Source: Calliopsis andreniformis (taxonomy: Eukaryota; Arthropoda; Insecta; Hymenoptera; Andrenidae). Taken from it: DNA of 64,000 nt. The stretch is from positions 19,592,001 through 19,656,000 of the forward strand of contig NW_027480423.1 of the NCBI RefSeq assembly GCF_051401765.1, given 5' to 3'. The position numbers and the translations under genes were made by a program. The notes under the pieces are model-generated. The model saw nothing but the letters and a program-made list of their open reading frames with translations, did no database searches and had not been told where the DNA came from. This document shows positions 49,626 to 60,417 of this stretch, piece by piece (the first letter of the stretch is position 1; the number at the start of each line of letters is the position of its first letter).

Positions 49626-51618
49626 AAACGAATAATTGCATCCAGTATGAAACTTATGGTCATTTCTACTTTCCCAGCAAGCTAGGCATCACCCTAGGGC
49701 GTTGCTCCAACAGATTGAATAGTTAGGGCCTTAAAAGTCAACGCCCGAACCATAAAATGCAAAAAAAATACAACAGTGTTTCCATCATATAACAGGAATA
49801 ATTGCAACCAGTTTGAAAGTGATGGCCAATTCTACGTTCCGGGGAAACCTAACCTCCGCTCTAGGGCGTTGCTCCACCAGATCGAATAGTTAGTGCCTTA
49901 GAAGTCAACGCCAGAAGCATAAAATACAATATACATACAACAGTTTTTCCATCGTAAAAAACGAATAATTGCAACCAGTATGAAACTTATGGTCATTTCT
50001 GCTTTCCGGGCAACCTAGGCTTCACTCTAGGGCGTTGCTCCACCAGATCGAATAGTTAGTGCCTTAGAAGTCAACGCCAGAAGCATAAAATACAATATAA
50101 ATACAACAGCTTTTCCACCGTATAAAACGACTAATTGCAACCAGTATGAAACTTATGGTCATTTCTACTTTCCGAGCAAGCTAGGCTTCACCCTAGGGCG
50201 TTGCTCCACCAGATCGAATAGTTAGGTCCTTAGAAGTAAAAGCCAGAAGCATAAAATACGATATAAATACAACAGCGTTTCCATCGTATAAAACGAATAA
50301 TTGCAACCTGTGTGAAAGTTATGGTCATTTCTACATTCCGAGCAACCTAGGATTCACTCTAGGGCGTTGCTCCACCAGATCGAATAGTTACGTCCTTAGA
50401 AGTAAACGCCAGAAGCATAAAATACGATATAAATACAACAGCTTTTCCATCGTATAAAAGGAATAATTGCAAACAGTGTGAAAGTAATGGTCATTTCTAC
50501 GTTTCCGGCAAGCTAGGCTTCACCCTAGGCCGTTGTTTCACCAGATCGAATAGTTAGGGCCTAAGAAGTGAACGCCAGAAGCATAAAATGCAATAAAAAT
50601 ACAACAGTTTTTCCATCGTATAAGAGGATTAATTGCAACCAGTTTGAAAGTGATGGTCATTTCTCCTTTCCGGGCAACCTAGGCTTCACTCTAGGGCGCT
50701 ACTCCACTAGATCGAATAGCTAGGGCCTTAGAAGTCAACGCCAGAAGCATAAAATACAATATAAATACAACAGTTTTTCCATCAGATGAAACGATTAATT
50801 GCAACCAGTATGAAACTGATGGTCATTTCTACTTTCCGAGCATCCTAGGCTTCACCCTAGGGCGTTGCTCCAACAGATTGAATAGTTAGGGCCTTAGAAG
50901 TCAACGCCCGAAGCATAAAATGCAATAAAAATACAACAGTGTTTCCATCGTATAAAACGAATAATTGCAACCAGGATGAAACTTATGGTCATTTCTACTT
51001 TCCGAGCAAGCTAGGCTTCACCCTAGTGCGTTGCTCCAAAAGATTGAATAGTTAGGACCATAGAAGTAATCGCCCGAACCATAAAATGCAAAAAAAATAC
51101 AACAGTGTTTCCATCATATAACAGGAATAATTGCAACCAGTTTGAAAGTGATGGCCAATTCTACGTTCCGGGCAACCTAGGCTTCGCTCTAGGGCGTTGC
51201 TCCACCAGATCGAAAAGATAGTGCCTTAGAAGTCAACGCCAGAAGCATAAAATGCGATATAAATACAACAGTTTTTCCATCGTAAGAAACAAATAATTGC
51301 AACCAGTATGAAACTTATGGTCATTTCTACCTTCCGAGTAACCTAGGCTTCACCCTAGGTCGTAGCTCCAACGGATTGAATAGTTAGGGCCTTAGAAGTC
51401 TACGCCCGAACCATAAAATGCAAAAAAAATACAACAGTGTTTCCATCATGTAACAGGAATAATTGCGACCAGTTTGAAAGTGATGGCCATTTCTACGTTC
51501 CGAGCACCCTAGGCGTCACTCTAGGGCGTTGCTCCACCACATCTAATAGCTACGACCTTAGAAGTCAACGCCAGAGGCATAAAGTACAATACAAATACAA
51601 CAGCGTTTTCATCGTATA
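49626..51618 (+). repeat. 12-mer unit ending in an L/A chimera (1993 bp)
   Basis: Begins with beta (TTCCCAGCAAGC) and alpha; the alpha has an extra G (CCGGGGAAACC near 49840, so 167 bp). It then passes through a beta/B chimera to E-F-G-H-I-J-K and ends at 51453-51618 in a monomer with an L head (TTGCGACCAG) and an A body (GAGCACCCTAGGCGTC). A as a separate monomer is therefore absent before the following B. Confidence 0.87.
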
Positions 51619-52946
51619 AAACGAATAATTGCAACCAGTGTGAAAGTTATGGTCATTTCTACATTCCGAGCAACCTAGGATTCACTCTAGGGCGTTGCTC
51701 CACCAGATCGAATTGTTAGGTCCTTAGAAGTATACGCCAGAAACATAAAATACGATATAAATACAACAGCGTCTCCATCGTATAAAACTAATAATTGCAA
51801 TCAGTGTGAAAGTTATGGTCATTTCTACATTTCGAGCAACCTAGGATTCACTCTAGGGTGTTGCTCCACCAGATCGAATAGTTAGGTCCTCAGAAGTAAA
51901 CGCCAGAAGCATAAAATACGATATAAATACAACAGCGTTTCCATCGTATAAAACGAATAATTGCAACCAGTGTGAAAGTTATGGTCATTTCTACATTCCG
52001 AGCAACCTAGGATTCACTCTAGGGCGTTGCTCCACCAGATCGAATAGTGAGGTCCTTAGAAGTAAACGACAGAAGCATAAAATACGATATAAATACAACA
52101 GCTTTTCCATCGTATAAAAGGAATAATTGCAAACAGTGTGAAAGTATTGGTCATTTCTACTTTCCCGGCAAGCTAGGCTTCACCCTAGGCCGTTGTTTCA
52201 CCAGATCGAATAGTTAGGGCCTAAGAAGTGAACGCCAGAAGCATAAAATGCAATAAAAATACAACAGTTTTTCCATCGTATAACAGGATTAATTGCAACC
52301 AGTTTGAAGGTGATGGCCAATTCTACCTTCCGGGCTACCTAGGCTTCACTCTAGGGCGTTGCTCCACCAGATCGAATAGATAGTGCCTTAGAAGTCAACG
52401 CCAGAAGCATAAAATACAATATAAGTACAACAGTGTTTCCATCGTATAAAACGAATAATTGCAACCAGGATGAAACTTATGGTCATTTCTACTTTCCGAG
52501 CAAGCTAGGCTTCACCCTAGGGCGTTGCGCCAACAGATTGAATAGTTAGGGTCTTAGAAGTCAACGCCAGAAGCATAAAATGCGATATAAATACAACATT
52601 TTTTCCATCGTATGAAACAAATAATTGCAACCAGTATGAAACTTAGGGTCATTTCTACCTTCCGAGTAACCTAGGCTTCACCCTAGGTCGTAGCTCCAAC
52701 GGATTGAATAGTTAGGGCCTTAGTAGTCTACGCCCGAACCATAAAATGCAAAAAAAATACAACAGTGTTTCCATCATATAACAGGAATAATTGCGACCAG
52801 TTTGAAAGTGATGGCCAATTCTACGTTCCGGGCAACCTAGGTTTCACTCCAGGGCGTTGCTCCACCAGACCGAATAGTTACGGCCCAAGAAGTCAACGCC
52901 AGAAGCATAAAATACGGTATAAATACAACAGCTTTTCCATCGTATA
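51619..52946 (+). repeat. 8-mer unit B-C-E-F-G'-H'/J-K-L
   Basis: 1328 bp. H' (GTTGCGCCAACAG) turns into a J-type tail (CGCCAGAAGCATAAAATGCG) at 52448-52613, skipping I and most of J. K follows directly. Its duplicate at 59256 is one monomer shorter. Confidence 0.87.
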
Positions 52947-55104
52947 AAGCGAATAATTGCAACCAGTGTGAAAGTAATGGTCATTTCTACGTTCCGAGCA
53001 CCCTAGGCGTCACACTAGGGCGTTGCTCCACCACATCTAATAGCTACGACCTTAGAAGTCAACGCCAGAGGCATAAAGTACAATACAAATACAACAGCGT
53101 TTTCATCGTATAAAACGAATAATTGCAACCAGTGTGAAAGTTATGGTCATTTCTACATTCCGGGCAACCTAGGATTCACTCTAGGGCGTTGCTCCACCAG
53201 ATCGAATAGTTAGGTCCTTAGAAGTAAACGCCAGAAACATAAAATACGATATAAATACAACAGCGTCTCCATCGTATAAAACGAATAATTGCAATCAGTG
53301 TGAAAGTTATGGTCATTTCTACATTTCGAGCAACCTAGGATTCACTCTAGGGTGTTGCTCCACCAGATCGAATAGTTAGGTCCGCAGAAGTAAACGCCAG
53401 AAGCATAAAATACGATATAAATACAACAGCGTTTCCATCGTATAAAACGAATAATTGCAACCAGTTTGAAAGTGATGGCCAATTCTACGTTCCGGGCAAC
53501 CTAGGCCTCACTCTAGGGCGTTGCTCCACCAGTTCGAATAGCTAGTGCCTTAGAAGTCAACGCCGGCAGCATAAAATACAATATAAATACAACAGTTTTT
53601 CCATCGTATAAAACGAATAATTGCAACCAGTATGAAACTTATGGTCATTTCTACTTTCCGAGCAACCTAGGCTTCACCCTAGGGCGTTGCTCCAACAGAT
53701 TGAATAGTTAGGACCTTAGAAGTCAACGCCCGAACCATAAAATGCAAAAAAAATACAACAGTGTTTCCATCATATAACAGGAATAATTGCAACCAGTTTG
53801 AAAGTTATGGCCAATTCTACGTTCCGGGCATAATAGGCTTCTCTCTAGGGCGTTGCTACACCAGATCGAAAAGATAGTGCCTTAGAAGTCAACGCCAGAA
53901 GCATAAAATACGATATAAATACAACAGTTTTTCCATCGTATAAAACGAATAATTGCAACCAGTATGAAACTTATGGTCATTTCTACTTTCCGAGCAACCT
54001 AGGCTTCACCCTAGGGCGTTGCTCCAACAGATTGAATAGTTAGGGCCTTAGAAGTCAACGCCCGAACCATAAAATGCAAAAAAAATACAACAGTGTTTCC
54101 GTCATATATCAGGAATAATTGCAACCAGTTTGAAAGTGATGGCCAATTCTACGTTCCGGGAAACCTAGGCTTCACTCTATTGCGTTGCTCCACCAGATCT
54201 AATAGTTAGTGCCTTAGAAGTCAACGCCAGAAGCATAAAATACAATATAAATACAACAGTTTTTCCATCGTATAACAGGATTAATTGCAACCAGTTTGAA
54301 GGTGATGGCCAATTCTACCTTCCGGGCTACCTAGGCTTCACTCTAGGGCGTTGCTCCACCAGATCGAATAGATAGTGCCTTAGAAGTCAACGCCAGAAGC
54401 ATAAAATACAATATAAGTACAACAGTGTTTCCATCGTATAAAACGAATAATTGCAACCAGGATGAAACTTATGGTCATTTCTACTTTCCGAGCAAGCTAG
54501 GCTTCACCCTAGTGCGTTGCTCCAAAAGATTGAATAGTTAGGACCTTAGAAGTAATCGCCCGAACCATAAAATGCAAAAAAAATACAACAGTGTTTCCAT
54601 CATATAACAGGAATAATTGCAACCAGTTTGAAAGTGATGGCCAATTCTACGTTCCGGGCAACCTAGGCTTCGCTCTAGGGCGTTGCTCCACCAGATCGAA
54701 AAGATAGTGCCTTAGAAGTCAACGCCAGAAGCATAAAATGCGATATAAATACAACAGTTTTTCCATCGTAAGAAACAAATAATTGCAACCAGTATGAAAC
54801 TTATGGTCATTTCTACCTTCCGAGTAACCTAGGCTTCACCCGAGGTCGTAGCTCCAACGGATTGAATAGTTAGGGCCTTAGAAGTCTACGCCCGAACCAT
54901 AAAATGCAAAAAAAATACAACAGTGTTTCCATCATATAACAGGAATAATTGCGACCAGTTTGAAACTGATGGCCAATTCTACGTTCCGGGCAACCTAGGT
55001 TTCACTCAAGGGCGTTGCTCCACCAGACCGAATAGTTACGGCCTAAGAAGTCAACGCCAGAAGCATAAAATGCGATATAAATACAACAGCTTTTCCATCG
55101 TATA
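52947..55104 (+). repeat. 13-mer unit A-B-C-N-O-P-O-U-G'-H'/I-J-K-L
   Basis: 2158 bp. The monomer at 54441-54606 starts in a segment identical between H' and I (CCAGGATGAAAC to CACCCTAG) and continues as I. This is the junction between the two copies of the 7.6-kb duplication. Confidence 0.86.
53992..54024. other. Representative bulged dyad (hairpin/cruciform potential)
   Basis: In this O monomer GAGCAAC (53992-53998) is the reverse complement of GTTGCTC (54018-54024), and CTAGG (53999-54003) of CCTAG (54010-54014). This gives a 12-bp stem with a GGC bulge and the six-base loop CTTCAC. It occupies monomer positions about 50-82 and recurs across the array; beta monomers keep it best. The dyad is seen directly; strand extrusion or protein binding is inference. 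Confidence 0.8.
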
Positions 55105-57262
55105 AAACGAATAATTGCATCCAGTATGAAACTTATGGTCATTTCTACTTTCCGAGCAACCTAGGCTTCACCCTAGGGCGTTGCTCCAACGGATTGAATA
55201 GTTAGGGCCTTAGAAGTCAACGCCCGAACCATAAAATGCAAAAAAAATACAACAGTGTTTCCTTCATATAACAGGAATAATTGCAACCAGTTTGAAAGTG
55301 ATGGCCAATTCTACGTTCCGGGCAACCTAGGCTTCGCTCTAGGGCGTTGCTCCACCAGATCGAAAAGATAGTGCCTTAGAAGTCAACGCCAGAAGCATAA
55401 AATGCGATATAAATACAACAGTTTTTCCATCGTATAAAACGAATAATTAAATCCAGTATGAAACTTATGGTCATTTCTACTTTCCGAGCAACCTAGGCTT
55501 CACCCTAGGGCTTTTCTCCGACAGATTGAGTAGCTAGGACCTTAGAAGTCAACGCCCGAACCATAAAATGCAAAAAAAATACAACAGTGTTTCCTTCATA
55601 TAACAGGAATAATTGCAACCAGTTTGAAAGTGATGGCCAATTCTACGTTCCGGGCAACCTAGGCTTCGCTCTAGGGCGTTGCTCCACCAGATCGAAAAGA
55701 TAGTGCCTTAGAAGTCAACGCCAGAAGCATAAAATGCGATATAAATACAACAGTTTTTCCATCGTATAAAACGAATAATTAAATCCAGTATGAAACTTAT
55801 GGTCATTTCTACTTTCCGAGCAACCTAGACATCACCCTAGGGCGTTGCTCCAACAGATTGAATAGTTAGGGCCTTAAAAGTCAACGCCCGAACCATAAAA
55901 TGCAAAAAAAATACAACAGTGTTTCCATCATATAACAGGAATAATTGCAACCAGTTTGAAAGTGATGGCCAATTCCACGTTCCTGGCAACCTAACCTCCG
56001 CTCTAGGGCGTTGCTCCACCAGATCGAATAGTTAGTGCCTTAGAAGTCAACGCCAGAAGCATAAAATACAATATACATACAACAGTTTTTCCATCGTAAA
56101 AAACGAATAATTGCAACCAGTATGAAACTTATGGTCATTTCTGCTTTCCGGGCAACCTAGGCTTCACTCTAGGGCGTTGCTCCACCAGATCGAATAGTTA
56201 GTGCCTTAGAAGTCAACGCCAGAAGCATAAAATACAATATAAATACAACAGCTTTTCCACCGTATAAAACGACTAATTGCAACCAGTATGAAACTTATGG
56301 TCATTTCTACTTTCCGAGCAAGCTAGGCTTCACCCTAGGGCGTTGCTCCAACAGATTGAATAGCTGGGTCCTTAGAAGTAAACGCCAGAAACATAAAATA
56401 CGATATAAATACAACAGCGTTTCCATCGTATAAAACGAATAATTGCAATCAGTGTGAAAGTTATGGTCATTTCTACATTCCGAGCAACCTAGGATTCACT
56501 CTAGGGCGTTGCTCCACCAGATCGAATAGTTAGTGCCTTAGAAGTCAACGCCAGAAGCATAAAATACAATATAAATACAACAGCTTTTCCACCGTATAAA
56601 ACGACTAATTGCAACCAGGATGAAACTTATGGTCATTTCTACTTTCCGAGCAAGCTAGGCTTCACCCTAGTGCGTTGCTCCAAAAGATTGAATAGTTAGG
56701 ACCTTAGAAGTAATCGCCCGAACCATAAAATGCAAAAAAAATACAACAGTGTTTCCATCATATAACAGGAATAATTGCAACCAGTTTGAAAGTGATGGCC
56801 AATTCTACGTTCCGGGCAACCTAGGCTTCGCTCTAGGGCGTTGCTCCACCAGATCGAAAAGATAGTGCCTTAGAAGTCAACGCCAGAAGCATAAAATGCG
56901 ATATAAATACAACAGTTTTTCCATCGTAAGAAACAAATAATTGCAACCAGTATGAAACTTATGGTCATTTCTACCTTCCGAGTAACCTAGGCTTCACCCC
57001 AGGTCGTAGCTCCAACGGATTGAATAGTTAGGGCCTTAGAAGTCTACGCCCGAACCATAAAATGCAAAAAAAATACAACAGTGTTTCCATCATATAACAG
57101 GAATAATTGCGACCAGTTTGAAACTGATGGCCAATTCTACGTTCCGGGCAACCTAGGTTTCACTCAAGGGCGTTGCTCCACCAGGCCGAATAGTTACGGC
57201 CTAAGAAGTCAACGCCAGAAGCATAAAATGCGATATAAATACAACAGCTTTTCCATCGTATA
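55105..57262 (+). repeat. 13-mer unit, duplicate of 47468-49625
   Basis: Same monomers at an offset of 7637 bp. By eye the copies differ only at isolated sites, for example CAGCGCCCG versus CAACGCCCG near 48246/55883 and TTTGCGAGC versus TTTCCGAGC near 48676/56313. Confidence 0.92.
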
Positions 57263-59255
57263 AAACGAATAATTGCATCCAGTATGAAACTTATGGTCAT
57301 TTCTACTTTCCCAGCAAGCTAGGCATCACCCTAGGGCGTTGCTCCAACAGATTGAATAGTTAGGGCCTTAAAAGTCAACGCCCGAACCATAAAATGCAAA
57401 AAAAATACAACAGTGTTTCCATCATATAACAGGAATAATTGCAACCAGTTTGAAAGTGATGGCCAATTCTACGTTCCGGGGAAACCTAACCTCCGCTCTA
57501 GGGCGTTGCTCCACCAGATCGAATAGTTAGTGCCTTAGAAGTCAACGCCAGAAGCATAAAATACAATATACATACAACAGTTTTTCCATCGTAAAAAACG
57601 AATAATTGCAACCAGTATGAAACTTATGGTCATTTCTGCTTTCCGGGCAACCTAGGCTTCACTCTAGGGCGTTGCTCCACCAGATCGAATAGTTAGTGCC
57701 TTAGAAGTCAACGCCAGAAGCATAAAATACAATATAAATACAACAGCTTTTCCACCGTATAAAACGACTAATTGCAACCAGTATGAAACTTATGGTCATT
57801 TCTACTTTCCGAGCAAGCTAGGCTTCACCCTAGGGCGTTGCTCCACCAGATCGAATAGTTAGGTCCTTAGAAGTAAAAGCCAGAAGCATAAAATACGATA
57901 TAAATACAACAGCGTTTCCATCGTATAAAACGAATAATTGCAACCTGTGTGAAAGTTATGGTCATTTCTACATTCCGAGCAACCTAGGATTCACTCTAGG
58001 GCGTTGCTCCACCAGATCGAATAGTTACGTCCTTAGAAGTAAACGCCAGAAGCATAAAATACGATATAAATACAACAGCTTTTCCATCGTATAAAAGGAA
58101 TAATTGCAAACAGTGTGAAAGTAATGGTCATTTCTACGTTTCCGGCAAGCTAGGCTTCACCCTAGGCCGTTGTTTCACCAGATCGAATAGTTAGGGCCTA
58201 AGAAGTGAACGCCAGAAGCATAAAATGCAATAAAAATACAACAGTTTTTCCATCGTATAAGAGGATTAATTGCAACCAGTTTGAAAGTGATGGTCATTTC
58301 TCCTTTCCGGGCAACCTAGGCTTCACTCTAGGGCGCTACTCCACTAGATCGAATAGCTAGGGCCTTAGAAGTCAACGCCAGAAGCATAAAATACAATATA
58401 AATACAACAGTTTTTCCATCAGATGAAACGATTAATTGCAACCAGTATGAAACTGATGGTCATTTCTACTTTCCGAGCATCCTAGGCTTCACCCTAGGGC
58501 GTTGCTCCAACAGATTGAATAGTTAGGGCCTTAGAAGTCAACGCCCGAAGCATAAAATGCAATAAAAATACAACAGTGTTTCCATCGTATAAAACGAATA
58601 ATTGCAACCAGGATGAAACTTATGGTCATTTCTACTTTCCGAGCAAGCTAGGCTTCACCCTAGTGCGTTGCTCCAAAAGATTGAATAGTTAGGACCTTAG
58701 AAGTAATCGCCCGAACCATAAAATGCAAAAAAAATACAACAGTGTTTCCATCATATAACAGGAATAATTGCAACCAGTTTGAAAGTGATGGCCAATTCTA
58801 CGTTCCGGGCAACCTAGGCTTCGCTCTAGGGCGTTGCTCCACCAGATCGAAAAGATAGTGCCTTAGAAGTCAACGCCAGAAGCATAAAATGCGATATAAA
58901 TACAACAGTTTTTCCATCGTAAGAAACAAATAATTGCAACCAGTATGAAACTTATGGTCATTTCTACCTTCCGAGTAACCTAGGCTTCACCCTAGGTCGT
59001 AGCTCCAACGGATTGAATAGTTAGGGCCTTAGAAGTCTACGCCCGAACCATAAAATGCAAAAAAAATACAACAGTGTTTCCATCATGTAACAGGAATAAT
59101 TGCGACCAGTTTGAAAGTGATGGCCATTTCTACGTTCCGAGCACCCTAGGCGTCACTCTAGGGCGTTGCTCCACCACATCTAATAGCTACGACCTTAGAA
59201 GTCAACGCCAGAGGCATAAAGTACAATACAAATACAACAGCGTTTTCATCGTATA
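57263..59255 (+). repeat. 12-mer unit, duplicate of 49626-51618
   Basis: Offset 7637, including the extra G (near 57477) and the terminal L/A chimera. One difference seen: GGACCTTAG here against GGACCATAG near 51060. Confidence 0.92.
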
Positions 59256-60417
59256 AAACGAATAATTGCAACCAGTGTGAAAGTTATGGTCATTTCTACA
59301 TTCCGAGCAACCTAGGATTCACTCTAGGGCGTTGCTCCACCAGATCGAATTGTTAGGTCCTTAGAAGTATACGCCAGAAACATAAAATACGATATAAATA
59401 CAACAGCGTCTCCATCGTATAAAACTAATAATTGCAATCAGTGTGAAAGTTATGGTCATTTCTACATTCCGAGCAACCTAGGATTCACTCTAGGGCGTTG
59501 CTCCACCAGATCGAATAGTGAGGTCCTTAGAAGTAAACGACAGAAGCATAAAATACGATATAAATACAACAGCTTTTCCATCGTATAAAAGGAATAATTG
59601 CAAACAGTGTGAAAGTATTGGTCATTTCTACTTTCCCGGCAAGCTAGGCTTCACCCTAGGCCGTTGTTTCACCAGATCGAATAGTTAGGGCCTAAGAAGT
59701 GAACGCCAGAAGCATAAAATGCAATAAAAATACAACAGTTTTTCCATCGTATAACAGGATTAATTGCAACCAGTTTGAAGGTGATGGCCAATTCTACCTT
59801 CCGGGCTACCTAGGCTTCACTCTAGGGCGTTGCTCCACCAGATCGAATAGATAGTGCCTTAGAAGTCAACGCCAGAAGCATAAAATACAATATAAGTACA
59901 ACAGTGTTTCCATCGTATAAAACGAATAATTGCAACCAGGATGAAACTTATGGTCATTTCTACTTTCCGAGCAAGCTAGGCTTCACCCTAGGGCGTTGCG
60001 CCAACAGATTGAATAGTTAGGGTCTTAGAAGTCAACGCCAGAAGCATAAAATGCGATATAAATACAACATTTTTTCCATCGTATGAAACAAATAATTGCA
60101 ACCAGTATGAAACTTAGGGTCATTTCTACCTTCCGAGTAACCTAGGCTTCACCCTAGGTCGTAGCTCCAACGGATTGAATAGTTAGGGCCTTAGTAGTCT
60201 ACGCCCGAACCATAAAATGCAAAAAAAATACAACAGTGTTTCCATCATATAACAGGAATAATTGCGACCAGTTTGAAAGTGATGGCCAATTCTACGTTCC
60301 GGGCAACCTAGGTTTCACTCCAGGGCGTTGCTCCACCAGACCGAATAGTTACGGCCCAAGAAGTCAACGCCAGAAGCATAAAATACGGTATAAATACAAC
60401 AGCTTTTCCATCGTATA
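59256..60417 (+). repeat. 7-mer unit B-C/E-F-G'-H'/J-K-L
   Basis: 1162 bp, a duplicate of 51619-52946 minus one monomer. The monomer at 59422-59587 has the C head (ACTAATAATTGCAATCAG) and the E body (CTACATTCCGAGC). The exchange lies between 59438 and 59469, in sequence shared by C and E. Confidence 0.93.
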
